Below are positions 7,997 to 16,892 of a stretch of 59,540 nt of DNA, one piece after another; the stretch's first letter is position 1, and every line of letters starts with the position of its first letter. The DNA comes from Chloracidobacterium sp. CP2_5A. Its GTDB lineage: Bacteria > Acidobacteriota > Blastocatellia > Chloracidobacteriales > Chloracidobacteriaceae. The position numbers and the translations under genes are program-made. The DNA lies in NCBI GenBank assembly GCA_002254845.1, contig NKPT01000015.1, positions 1-59,540 of the forward strand. Direction: 5' to 3'. The notes beneath the pieces are model-generated. The model was given only the letters and a program-made list of their open reading frames with translations. It made no database searches and was not told the DNA's origin.

Positions 7997-10900
7997 ATGA
8001 AGTTTCTTTTTATTGCACTCGACGGACAGGCGGATTTAGCCCTTGCCGTTGCCGCGGCGCGGGTTCGCGAGCGGCAGGGCGTCAACCTTCAGGTCGCCTT
8101 TCACATCGCGGCGGAACTTGACTGCCCCGAGGCGATCGAAAAGCTCCGGGCCGACGCGGCGGACGCCGACCTCGTCTTCGTCGTGCATCAGTTCGACGAC
8201 GAAAAAATCGCTCTCATCCGCGAGTTGCTGCATCGCCACGCCGCCCGCTACCAGGCCGTCATCTGCGTGATGTGCGCGCCGTCGCTCATCCGCGAAACCC
8301 GCCTCGGCCGCTTTGTCCTCGCCAAAAAGGACGAAGGCGAAACGCCGTGGTACTCGCCGCTGCGCCTGATCCGCGCCGTCAAGGATTCCTTCAAAAGAGC
8401 CGACGACCCGGACGCCGAGCCAAAAGCCGCCCAGCCGCCGGGCCGCGCGATGCTCACGATGCTCAAGAACGCCGGCAAGATTATGAAATACATCCCCGGC
8501 GCGGCGCAGGACATTCACGCTTACATGATGAGCATCCAGTACTGGCTCAACGCCTCGGCGGACAACCTCGAACAGTTCCTGCTTTTCCTGCTGACGCGCT
8601 ACGCTGACGCCTACAAAGGTCGCTTCAACCCGAAACCGCCGATTGAGTATCCCGATGTGGGGTTGTTTCATCCGCGCGAGGGGCGCATCGTCGAGTCGCT
8701 GCGCGAGCTCCGCGCCCAGACCCCGTTCCGCCCCGACGCGCCGACCATCGGCGTCCTCATGCTGCGGTCGTACCTGCTGTCGGGCAATCGCGCCCACTAC
8801 GCGGCGGTCATCGAGGCGCTTGAAGGCCGCGGCGCGAATGTCATCCCGGCCTACGCCTTTGGGCTGGACGGTCGCCCGGCGGCGGAGAAGTACTTCCTCG
8901 AGCGCGGCCGCCCCGTCGTGGACGCCGTGCTGTCGCTAACCGGCTTTTCGCTGGTGGGCGGTCCCGCCTACAACGACGCCAAGGCTGCCGAGCGGTTGCT
9001 CAAGCAGCTCGACGTCCCGTACTTCTGCGCCCCGTCGCTGGAGTTCCAAACCATTGAGGAATGGCTCGCTGACACCCAAGGCCTCAACCGCCTCCAGGCG
9101 ACCCTGATGGTTTCCATCCCTGAGCTGGACGGGGCGACCGACCAGATCGTGTTTGCCGGCAAATCTGGCGACTCGCGGCTGCTGGAGCCGATTCCTGACC
9201 GCGTGGAGCGGCTGGCAGGTCGCTTGCTGGCGCGCGCGAAAGCGCGCCGCTTGCCGCCGGCCAAGCGGCGCGTCGGCATTGTCTTGTTCAACTTTCCGCC
9301 CAGTCAGGGCAATGTCGGCACGGCGGCCTACCTTGATGTTTGGGCGAGCCTGCATCGCCTGCTTGTCAAGATGAAGCAGGCTGGTTACAGGGTTGAGGGC
9401 GCGCCCGCGACCGCGGATGAGCTGCGCGACAGCATCGTTCAGGGCAACGCCGCGCAATATGGCCAGCCGGCCCATGTGTGCGATCTGTTCTCGCGCCGCG
9501 AGTACGAGCAGTTGGTGCCGACCTACCGGGAAATCGAGCGCGCGTGGGGTCCGTCGCCTGGCGAAAAGAACGTCTACCGCGGCGACTTCGCCATCATGGG
9601 ACGGGCGTTTGGCAACGTGGGCGTGTTCGTCCAGCCGAGCTTTGGCTTCGAGGACGACCCGATGCGGCTGTTGTTTTCGCAGGACGCTACGCCGAACCAT
9701 GGGTTCGCCGCTTTTTACGCCTACCTCAATCGCGTGTGGGGCGCGGACCTGCTGCTGCACTTTGGCACGCACGGCGCGACCGAGTTTATGCCCGGCAAGC
9801 AAGTCGGGCTGAGCCAATACTGCTGGAGCGACCGTCTCATCGGCGACCTGCCGAATATTTACGCCTACTGCGCCAACAACCCCTCGGAAGGGCTGATCGC
9901 CAAGCGCCGCGGCTACGCGACGCTGGTGAGCTACCTCAGCCCGCCGATTGAGGCGGCTGGTCTTTACAAGGACTTTGTGACGCTCAAGGAGACCATGGAT
10001 GGCTTTCGCAACGAGCCGACGCGGCGCGAGGCCTACGTTCCGGCCATTGTCGAAAAAGCCAAGGGCCTCAACCTGCTCGATTACGACTTTCAGAATGACG
10101 AGCTGACGACGGAGCGGTTTCAGAAGCTTTACGCCGACCTGCTGGAGTTAGAATACAGCTTGATTCCAACCGGATTACACACGATGGATGATGGCCTTGA
10201 CGCGGACGAGCTGCTGGGCATGCTGCGCGTCGTGGCCGATTTTCCGGTAGCCGAGCGCCGGCTGCCGAGCCTGACCAAAACCGTGCTGGCGCACTGGGGC
10301 GGGTCTGGGGCGCCGGCGAGCGTCGCCGGGGCGGGCGACGCGCTAGCCGCTTTTTCGCAAGCTGTCGAGCTGGAGCGGCAGGCCCGGCATTTTATTGGCG
10401 AGGCCATCGCGGAGATGCGCCGGAAGCGCTCGGCGAGCGCCGGAGCGGCGCTCCTGGCCAAGCTCTGTCACGCCAAGCGCGGGCTGTTTGAGACGCACTT
10501 TGAGTTTTTGTTCGACCTGCACGAAAAGCTGCGCGCCAACGCCGAGCTGGACGCCATTTTGCGGGCGCTGGATGGCCGCTACGTCGAGCCAGTCGCGGGC
10601 GGCGACGTGGTGCGCGACCCAAGCATTCTCCCGACGGGGCGCAACCTGCACGCGATTGACCCCTACCGGATGCCGACCTACGCCGCGACGCGCGAGGGGC
10701 AGGCTTTGGTGGGACAGTTGCTTGACCGCTACGCCCGCGAGCATGCCGGAGCGCTGCCGAGAAGCGTCGCCCTCGTGCTATGGGGAACGGACAACCTGAA
10801 AAGCGGCGGGGTGGGCGTCGCGCAGGCGCTGTGGCTGCTGGGCGCGCGGGCGACGGCCGATGAAATGGGCCGGATCGCCAACGTCGAGCTTGTGCCGCTG

Positions 10901-11824
10901 GCGGAGCTGGGCCGCCCGCGGATTGATGTCGTGCTGACGCTGTCCGGCATCTTCCGCGACGTGCTGCCGCAGCAAATGCGCTTGCTTGACCGCGCCGTGC
11001 GGCTGGTCGCTCAGGCGGATGAGCCGCCGGAGCGGAACTTTGTCCGGGCGCATGTGCAGGAGATGCTCCGGCAGGGCGTCGCCTTCGAGGATGCCGTCCG
11101 GCGGATTTTTTCCAACGCGGCTGGCAGCTACGGCGCGAACGTGAACCATTTGGTGGATTCCGCAACCTGGGAAGACGACGGCGAAATCGCCCAGACGTTC
11201 CTCTCGCGCAAGGGCTTCGCCTACGACGCGAGCGGGCGCTTTGTTGAAGCGCGCGCCGACTATGAGCGCGTCTTGAGCGGGGTTGCGCTGGCATTCCAGA
11301 ACGTGGACTCCGCCGAGATGAACATCACGGATATTGACCACTACTACGAATATCTCGGCGGCGTCGCGAGCGCTGTCAAGCATCTCCGGGGCGCCGCGTC
11401 CGCGCCGGCGGTGCTGCTGGCCGACGCGACGGGCGCGGAAGCCAAGGTGCGCAGCCTCGAGGAGTCCGTGCGGCTCGAATCCCGAACCAAGCTCCTGAAC
11501 CCCAAGTGGTATGAGGCCATGCTGGCGAACGGCTATGCCGGCGTCAGCCAGATCGAGCGGCAGGTTTCGAATACCTTTGGCTGGAGCGCCACCTGCCGGG
11601 CCGTGGACGACTGGGTGTATGACGGCGTCGCGCAGACCTATGTGCTCGATGAAGCCATGCGGGCGCGCTTGCAGCGCCTCAACCCAAGCAGCTTGTCAAA
11701 GCTGACCCGCCGGCTGCTCGAAGCCAACGGGCGCGGCTTGTGGAAGACGGACGAGGCGACGCTCGAGCGGCTGCGCGAAGCCTACGCCCAAATGGAAGAC
11801 GCCCTTGAAAAGGTAACCCTGTAA
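7997..11824 (+). CDS. bchH: Magnesium-protoporphyrin IX chelatase subunit H
   Basis: The 1275-residue porphyrin-binding subunit that inserts Mg2+ into protoporphyrin IX together with the BchI/BchD AAA+ partners, the branch point to bacteriochlorophyll. It contains the cobaltochelatase/Mg-chelatase signature HFGTHGATEFMPGKQVGLS near residue 588, an early RAMLTMLKNAGKIMKYIPG segment, and the C-terminal NPKWYEAMLANGYAG and NTFGWSATC blocks. ATG 7997 (MKFLFIALDGQ) is preferred because homologues begin with a similar strand; the in-frame ATG at 7928 would add 23 unconserved residues. An AT-rich stretch at about 7790-7850 is a likely promoter region. BchI and BchD are not in the window. The gene heads a same-strand pigment block with hemA 54 bp behind it. 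Whether BchS/BchT-type paralogues exist elsewhere is unknown. Confidence 0.96.
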   Translation: MKFLFIALDGQADLALAVAAARVRERQGVNLQVAFHIAAELDCPEAIEKLRADAADADLVFVVHQFDDEKIALIRELLHRHAARYQAVICVMCAPSLIRETRLGRFVLAKKDEGETPWYSPLRLIRAVKDSFKRADDPDAEPKAAQPPGRAMLTMLKNAGKIMKYIPGAAQDIHAYMMSIQYWLNASADNLEQFLLFLLTRYADAYKGRFNPKPPIEYPDVGLFHPREGRIVESLRELRAQTPFRPDAPTIGVLMLRSYLLSGNRAHYAAVIEALEGRGANVIPAYAFGLDGRPAAEKYFLERGRPVVDAVLSLTGFSLVGGPAYNDAKAAERLLKQLDVPYFCAPSLEFQTIEEWLADTQGLNRLQATLMVSIPELDGATDQIVFAGKSGDSRLLEPIPDRVERLAGRLLARAKARRLPPAKRRVGIVLFNFPPSQGNVGTAAYLDVWASLHRLLVKMKQAGYRVEGAPATADELRDSIVQGNAAQYGQPAHVCDLFSRREYEQLVPTYREIERAWGPSPGEKNVYRGDFAIMGRAFGNVGVFVQPSFGFEDDPMRLLFSQDATPNHGFAAFYAYLNRVWGADLLLHFGTHGATEFMPGKQVGLSQYCWSDRLIGDLPNIYAYCANNPSEGLIAKRRGYATLVSYLSPPIEAAGLYKDFVTLKETMDGFRNEPTRREAYVPAIVEKAKGLNLLDYDFQNDELTTERFQKLYADLLELEYSLIPTGLHTMDDGLDADELLGMLRVVADFPVAERRLPSLTKTVLAHWGGSGAPASVAGAGDALAAFSQAVELERQARHFIGEAIAEMRRKRSASAGAALLAKLCHAKRGLFETHFEFLFDLHEKLRANAELDAILRALDGRYVEPVAGGDVVRDPSILPTGRNLHAIDPYRMPTYAATREGQALVGQLLDRYAREHAGALPRSVALVLWGTDNLKSGGVGVAQALWLLGARATADEMGRIANVELVPLAELGRPRIDVVLTLSGIFRDVLPQQMRLLDRAVRLVAQADEPPERNFVRAHVQEMLRQGVAFEDAVRRIFSNAAGSYGANVNHLVDSATWEDDGEIAQTFLSRKGFAYDASGRFVEARADYERVLSGVALAFQNVDSAEMNITDIDHYYEYLGGVASAVKHLRGAASAPAVLLADATGAEAKVRSLEESVRLESRTKLLNPKWYEAMLANGYAGVSQIERQVSNTFGWSATCRAVDDWVYDGVAQTYVLDEAMRARLQRLNPSSLSKLTRRLLEANGRGLWKTDEATLERLREAYAQMEDALEKVTL

Positions 11825-11878
11825 CCTTGCTCGTCGGCCAACGAGCGCAGACCCTTCGCCCCCCTGGGACTGACCGCC

Positions 11879-13189
11879 ATGAAGTTTGTACTTGTCGGGC
11901 TCAATCACCACACCGCGCCCATCGCGGTGCGCGAGCGTTTCGCGTTCAGCAAGCACTATCTGCCGGAGGCGCTCAACCTCTTTGTGGATGGCCAAAACAT
12001 TGTCGAGGGGATGATTCTGTCCACCTGCAACCGGGTCGAGCTGCTTGGCGTCACTCCCCATGAGGGGGCTGAAGGCGTCAACTGCGTCAAGAGCTTTCTC
12101 AAGGCCATTCATCAGAAGTGCGATGGCTATGACGAGCATCTGTATCACTACACGGATCAAGAAGTGGCGCGGCATGTGTTTCGGGTGGCGTCGAGTCTCG
12201 ACTCGATGATCCTGGGCGAGCCGCAGATTCTCGGCCAGGTCAAGGACGCCTACGCCACGGCGCAGGCGCTCAACAAGACGGGGACGTTTCTCAACAAGCT
12301 CATGCACAAGGCGTTCAGCGTGGCTAAGCGCGTGCGCACCGAGACAAGAATTGGCGCCAACGCTATTTCCATTAGCTACGCCGCCGTCGAGCTGGCGCGG
12401 CGCATCTTCACCAATCTGGAAGGGCAGACCGTCCTGCTGGTTGGGGCCGGCGAAATGGCCGAGCTGGCGGCGACGCACCTGATGAGCGCCGGAGCGAGTC
12501 ACATCGTCGTGGCGAGCCGGTCGTATGAAAAGGCCGTGCAGCTGGCGACCAAGTTCAATGGCTCGGCCGTCATTTTCGACCGGTTTCGGGAGCGTTTGCC
12601 CGAAGCGGACATCCTGATTTTCGCCACCGCCGCGCCCCACTTCGTCGTCCGCGTCGCCGACGTGGCGTCCGCGATGGAGCGCCGCCGTCACCGGCCGATG
12701 TTCATTATTGACATTTCCGTGCCGCGCAACGTGGATCCGGCCATCAACGACTTGGAGCAGGTGTTCGTTTATGACGTGGATGACCTCCAGTCGGTTGTTG
12801 AGAGCAACCTGCGCGAGCGCAAGCTGGAAGCCGAGCGCGCCCACCGGATTATCGAGGAGGAGCTGGCCGCGTTTTTGGCTGAGTGGCGCGCCATGTCGGC
12901 CGCGCCCTTCATTGCGGCGCTCAACGCGCACTTGGCGGAACTCGCTCAGGCGGAATACGAGCGCCACCGTAAGCGCATCGAGCGTTTGGGAGGCATGTCG
13001 CCGGAAGTCGAGCGTTACGTGCGCGAGGTCATCATTACCTCGATTCTGCGAAAGTTCGCGCACCCGCTCATCGAGAACATTCGCGAATCGGCGGCGCAGG
13101 GCGAACAGAGCCGTCTGTGCGAAACCTTCGGGCTCGAAGTCCGCATCGGCGACTTCCAGTCCCGGGCGCGGCTGGCGCGCTCGGCGTGA
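11879..13189 (+). CDS. hemA: Glutamyl-tRNA reductase
   Basis: The NADPH-dependent enzyme reduces glutamyl-tRNA to glutamate-1-semialdehyde, the first step of tetrapyrrole synthesis by the C5 route. Diagnostic blocks are MKFVLVGLNHHTAPIAVRERF, the STCNRVEL motif with the catalytic Cys near residue 50, LGEPQILGQVKDAY, the NADPH-binding VLLVGAGEMAELA and IDISVPRNVDP. The 436 residues match the family. Its place between bchH and bchL suggests precursor supply is co-regulated with pigment synthesis. An additional hemA elsewhere is possible but not visible. Confidence 0.96.
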   Translation: MKFVLVGLNHHTAPIAVRERFAFSKHYLPEALNLFVDGQNIVEGMILSTCNRVELLGVTPHEGAEGVNCVKSFLKAIHQKCDGYDEHLYHYTDQEVARHVFRVASSLDSMILGEPQILGQVKDAYATAQALNKTGTFLNKLMHKAFSVAKRVRTETRIGANAISISYAAVELARRIFTNLEGQTVLLVGAGEMAELAATHLMSAGASHIVVASRSYEKAVQLATKFNGSAVIFDRFRERLPEADILIFATAAPHFVVRVADVASAMERRRHRPMFIIDISVPRNVDPAINDLEQVFVYDVDDLQSVVESNLRERKLEAERAHRIIEEELAAFLAEWRAMSAAPFIAALNAHLAELAQAEYERHRKRIERLGGMSPEVERYVREVIITSILRKFAHPLIENIRESAAQGEQSRLCETFGLEVRIGDFQSRARLARSA

Positions 13190-13263
13190 GGCATTTCCCG
13201 CGATGGGGGGGGCGGCTCTTCGTCTCCCAAAGCGTCATCTTCTATTCCAAGGCAGGTGTTAAC

Positions 13264-14142
13264 ATGATCGTTTCAATCTACGGCAAAGGCGGCATCGGCA
13301 AATCCACGACCTCTTCCAACATTGCCATCGCGATGGCGAAGCGCGGCGCGCGCGTGCTTCAGGTCGGCTGCGACCCCAAGCACGATTCGACCTTTACCAT
13401 CACCAAGCGCATGATCCCGACGCTGGTCGAGATTCTGGAAGAGTTTGACTACCACCATGAGGAAATCGAGCCTTCGGACGTCATCTTCAAAGGCAAGATG
13501 GGCGTGGATGCCATGGAGTCCGGCGGCCCGGCGGCCGGCGCGGGCTGCGGCGGCTATGTGACGGGCGAGGCCGTGAAGTTCCTGCGCGACCACAAGCTCC
13601 TGGATGAATACGACGTGGTGATCTTCGACGTGCTGGGCGATGTCGTGTGCGGCGGCTTTGCCACGCCGCTTAATCACTCGGACTTCGCCTGCGTGGTGAC
13701 GGCCAACGATTTCGATTCGCTCTTCGCCGCTAATCGCATCTGCGCCGCGGTCATGGCCAAGACGAAAAACTATCCCATCTACATCGCTGGGCTGATTGTG
13801 AACCGCTGCCCCGACACCGATCACGTCGAGCGATTCTGCGATCGCACTGGCGCGCGCATTGTCGGTCATGTCCCGCAGATTGACGAAATCCGGCGGTCGC
13901 GGCTGGCCGGCGTCTCGATCTTTGAGATGAAGCGCGTTGGCGGCATTGCCCTGGCGCAGGATCGGTATCTGGAAATCGCCGATTACCTGCTGTCGGAGCC
14001 GGAAGCCCTGAAGGTGAAGCCGCTGACCGACCGCGAGGTGTTTGAGCACCTGCGCAGCGAGTACATCAACATCAGCGTCCAGCGTTTCAACGCCGAAGAC
14101 CTTGAGCTGCTCGAAGATCCATCCTGCTTGGCGCTGAGCTAA
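13264..14142 (+). CDS. bchL: Light-independent protochlorophyllide reductase, iron-sulfur ATP-binding protein
   Basis: A NifH-like 292-residue homodimer subunit that passes electrons to BchNB for dark reduction of protochlorophyllide. The P-loop GKGGIGKS spans residues 7-14. The bridging [4Fe-4S] ligands are Cys95 (GAGCGGYV) and Cys129 (GDVVCGGF). IGKSTTSSN, PKHDSTFT and the GCGGYV context fit BchL rather than the chlorophyllide reductase subunit BchX. The start MIVSIYGKGG at 13264 is preceded by AAGGCAGG; upstream frame extensions lack conservation. It is 74 bp behind hemA. The partner genes bchN and bchB are not nearby, so the complex is encoded at split loci. Confidence 0.93.
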   Translation: MIVSIYGKGGIGKSTTSSNIAIAMAKRGARVLQVGCDPKHDSTFTITKRMIPTLVEILEEFDYHHEEIEPSDVIFKGKMGVDAMESGGPAAGAGCGGYVTGEAVKFLRDHKLLDEYDVVIFDVLGDVVCGGFATPLNHSDFACVVTANDFDSLFAANRICAAVMAKTKNYPIYIAGLIVNRCPDTDHVERFCDRTGARIVGHVPQIDEIRRSRLAGVSIFEMKRVGGIALAQDRYLEIADYLLSEPEALKVKPLTDREVFEHLRSEYINISVQRFNAEDLELLEDPSCLALS

Positions 14143-14254
14143 TGAGGCGGTCAAAGCGCTGCCGATGTCCGCGCCGGCGCGGGCGCGCGTCAGAAGCGCT
14201 TCGACGGCTTGAGCCCGCTCGCCTTCGGCGGAAGCCGGTTAGGAAAACAACGCT

Positions 14255-15538
14255 ATGGCAACCCCACTGCCCATTGTGAAGCCAGACCCCGCCGAGCGAT
14301 TTTCGCGGATTTGCAGTGATTGCGGCGTCTGCACGTCAAGCCTTCGCCCGCATGTCAAGGACGCCTGCGCGTTTCTAGTGCAGAAATACGACGAGCTGGA
14401 AATCGCCGTCCAAGGTCATGCGCGGCGCGCCGAGACGGATGAGCTGTACTTCGGCCCCTACGAGAAAATCTTTCGCGTCCGCCGCCGCCGTCCAATCGCC
14501 GGCGCGCAGTGGACAGGCGTCGTGACAACGGTCGCCATGCGCGCGCTGGAGCGCGGATTGGTTGAGGGGGTGATCCTCACGGGGACCGAGCCGGGGACGC
14601 TCAATAAGCCGATGCCAGTGCTGGCGCGAACGCCGGAGGAAGTCCTAGCCTGCCGGGGCAACAAGTTCGGTCTTTCGCCGACGCTGGAAAAAATTGACGA
14701 CGCCATTGCCGCCGGCCTCAAGCGCGTCCTGGTCGTGGGCACGCCGTGTCAGTTCCATGCCCTGCGCGTTATCGAGCCGACGCTGCCGTTTGAAGACCTG
14801 TGGTGCCTAGGGATTTTGTGCAGCGACAACACGACGCACGAGAACTACCAGACGTTTCTCAAGTCGGTGAGCCGGTCGCCGGAGACGGTCGTCCACATGG
14901 AGTTTATGCCGGACTTTCGGCTCTGGATGCGACACGTCAACGGCGAGATTGAGAAGCTCAACTTCGTTGAGATTCCCATGCACGAGATCGGCCCCGACCT
15001 CATCGCGCCGTCGTGCCGGGTTTGTTTCAACTACACGAACTCGCTGGCCGATTTGTCGGTGGGCTACATGGGCGGCGGCATGCCGGATCAGCAGTGGCTG
15101 CTCATTCGCAACGCCAAGGGGTGGCGACTGCTGGATCTCATCCGCGACGACGTGGACTTGACCGAGCCGACCGAAGGCGGCAATCGCGCCTTGGCGATGA
15201 AGGGCTTTCTGAGCCAGCTTGGCAAGCCCTACGCGAAGGGCGCGCCGCGACCAGTCAAAAAGCTCATTGCGTTCCTCCAGCGGCGGATTGGGCCGCGCGG
15301 GCTGGAGTTTGCCCGGACGCGCATTGAAATGAAGCTGGCGGAGGGGCTGTTCACCGCGCGCCGGAAAGCCGCGCACCGGGAATCGCTGCTGGTGCCGCGC
15401 TATGCTTACGCGCCGCTTGAGAAATACATCCTGCCGGGCGAAGCCGGTCCGCCAACGCCGCCCCCCGCGAGGCGTTCGGGGCGGGGAGCGACCGCGAGCC
15501 AGGCTGTAAAAGCCATGGACCCAGTCAGCATCGGCTGA
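14255..15538 (+). CDS. bciB: 8-vinyl reductase of the FrhB/FdhB-like type (BciB)
   Basis: A 427-residue member of the coenzyme F420 hydrogenase/dehydrogenase beta-subunit family. It carries cysteines for Fe-S clusters at C20, C23, C26 and C38 (CSDCGVC...) and at C254 and C257 (SCRVCFNYTNSLADLSVGYMGG). Additional blocks are TGTEPGTLNKPMPVLART and VVGTPCQFHALR. In this pigment block the fit is BciB, the ferredoxin-dependent flavoprotein reducing the 8-vinyl group of divinyl (proto)chlorophyllide, known in green sulfur bacteria and many cyanobacteria. The last about 35 residues are Pro/Ala-rich and unconserved. The 112-bp gap after bchL shows no clear terminator. Confidence 0.87.
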   Translation: MATPLPIVKPDPAERFSRICSDCGVCTSSLRPHVKDACAFLVQKYDELEIAVQGHARRAETDELYFGPYEKIFRVRRRRPIAGAQWTGVVTTVAMRALERGLVEGVILTGTEPGTLNKPMPVLARTPEEVLACRGNKFGLSPTLEKIDDAIAAGLKRVLVVGTPCQFHALRVIEPTLPFEDLWCLGILCSDNTTHENYQTFLKSVSRSPETVVHMEFMPDFRLWMRHVNGEIEKLNFVEIPMHEIGPDLIAPSCRVCFNYTNSLADLSVGYMGGGMPDQQWLLIRNAKGWRLLDLIRDDVDLTEPTEGGNRALAMKGFLSQLGKPYAKGAPRPVKKLIAFLQRRIGPRGLEFARTRIEMKLAEGLFTARRKAAHRESLLVPRYAYAPLEKYILPGEAGPPTPPPARRSGRGATASQAVKAMDPVSIG

Positions 15539-15575
15539 CGGGCGGTATTTCAGACTACGCCTATTGGAGGTGGCC

Positions 15576-16061
15576 GTGTCGACCTACACCCCGGAGCAAA
15601 TGCTCCGCCGTCAGAAAAGCAAGTGGATGCCAGTGCAAGCCTTTCTGGCCCCGGTGCAGTTCGTCATTTTCTTCCTTAGCTTGGCGCTCATCATCTACTT
15701 CATTCTGACCGGCAATGGATTTTGGATCGCCAATATCAGCGTGATGGTCAAGGTTTTTGTGCTGTGGGTGATGGCTGTTACCGGAGCCTTTTGGGAAAAG
15801 GACGTGTTTGGGCGCTACGCTTTCGCCAAGGAGTTTTGGTGGGAGGATTTCTTCTCAACCTTCGTGCTGATTTCACACACGCTTTACGTCATTGGCTTTC
15901 TCCTCAAGTGGGAAGAAATGACGCTGGCCTACACCGCCCTTGTCGCTTATCTGACCTACTGCATCAACGCTTATCAGTTTGTGCGCAAATACGTCATCAA
16001 TCGTCGCAAGCTGAAAAGCCATGGCTTCACCATCGCGGGCGATATCCCGTGGGCTTCCTGA
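15576..16061 (+). CDS. bchF: 3-vinyl bacteriochlorophyllide hydratase
   Basis: A 161-residue integral membrane enzyme that hydrates the C-3 vinyl group to hydroxyethyl. The pattern YTPEQMLRRQKSKWMPVQAFLAPVQF, TGAFWEKDVFGRYAFAKEFWWED and YLTYCINAYQF matches the BchF family, with four hydrophobic segments. GTG at 15576 is the chosen start because GGAGG lies at 15566-15570, about 5 nt upstream; this places STYTPEQ at the N-terminus as in homologues. BChl c producers often carry the paralogue BchV as well, and the two cannot be separated reliably here. The gene lies 37 bp behind bciB and 25 bp ahead of the next gene, so it is almost certainly cotranscribed with both. Confidence 0.9.
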   Translation: MSTYTPEQMLRRQKSKWMPVQAFLAPVQFVIFFLSLALIIYFILTGNGFWIANISVMVKVFVLWVMAVTGAFWEKDVFGRYAFAKEFWWEDFFSTFVLISHTLYVIGFLLKWEEMTLAYTALVAYLTYCINAYQFVRKYVINRRKLKSHGFTIAGDIPWAS

Positions 16062-16086
16062 GTCGAGTCGCGGAGAGCAATTGCTT

Positions 16087-16794
16087 ATGCCGGTCTTACA
16101 AGCCGTCGAACGCTTAGAGCGCTACGCCCCCGGCGGGGCGGATACCGACACGCCAAGCTGGGGGCGCGAGGGCGCCATCGCGCTCTATTGGTTGGGCGCG
16201 CTCGCGCTGACGCTCCTGCTGCGTCTCCCGGAGCCGTTCGCTTTCAATGTCCCCCAGACCGCCGCCTCGGTTTGGGGGATCGCTCTGCTGATCGCGACGC
16301 TGGCCTTTTCGCAGTGGCTTTACGCGCAAGTCGCCATTCACGAGGAGCGACCGCTCAACTTGATTGGAACGCCAATTTTCGTCATCGGCAACAGTCTTGG
16401 CGAAACGCTGGCGTTTCTGTTGGTTTTCAAGCTGGGCGCGTCAATCGGCGACTGGATAACGCAGCTCATCGGCCTGACCGGGAGCTTGTCGCGCTGCGCT
16501 GTCTTTGGGAGCGGGTTCTTCGCTTTTCTTATCTATGGCGGCGCTATTCATGGCTTTTTCTGGATGCGCATTTTCCCGCCTCATTTTCGAGAGGATGAGC
16601 GAGCGCGTAAAATCCGCAAGTTCCGCCTTTGGTCGGAAAGCGCGCTTTCGCTTTCGTGGTGCCTGACATTCTATGTCTTTGAAGACTTTTGGAGCGTTGT
16701 CATTTTTCACGCTATCGTGGACGCTGTGCTGATGCTACGGGTGCGGCCGCGAATTTTTCGCTTTGTTTCCAGCGACTCGGGAGTCGCTGCTTAA
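16087..16794 (+). CDS. Unknown polytopic membrane protein in the pigment block
   Basis: 235 residues with about six hydrophobic helices. Polar residues recur inside membrane segments: GNSLGETLAF, YGGAIHGFFW and a late FHAIVDAVLM. This Glu...His...His arrangement recalls intramembrane CPBP-type proteins, but spacing and motif details do not clearly match, so no family is assigned. ATG 16087 (MPVLQAVERLERY) is preferred over an upstream in-frame ATG that overlaps bchF, since GGAGAG lies upstream. It lies 25 bp after bchF and 98 bp before a B12-radical SAM gene on the same strand. By location it is a candidate for pigment synthesis, chlorosome assembly or photosystem assembly; function is unknown. 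Confidence 0.75.
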   Translation: MPVLQAVERLERYAPGGADTDTPSWGREGAIALYWLGALALTLLLRLPEPFAFNVPQTAASVWGIALLIATLAFSQWLYAQVAIHEERPLNLIGTPIFVIGNSLGETLAFLLVFKLGASIGDWITQLIGLTGSLSRCAVFGSGFFAFLIYGGAIHGFFWMRIFPPHFREDERARKIRKFRLWSESALSLSWCLTFYVFEDFWSVVIFHAIVDAVLMLRVRPRIFRFVSSDSGVAA

Positions 16795-16892
16795 GAAAGA
16801 GGTTATTGGCGATTTGCGCTCCAGGTCGTCGCCAATTTGCTTGGCTCAGTTTCAAATCGCGCCACGCGAACGTGTCAGGAGAAGACAGGACT

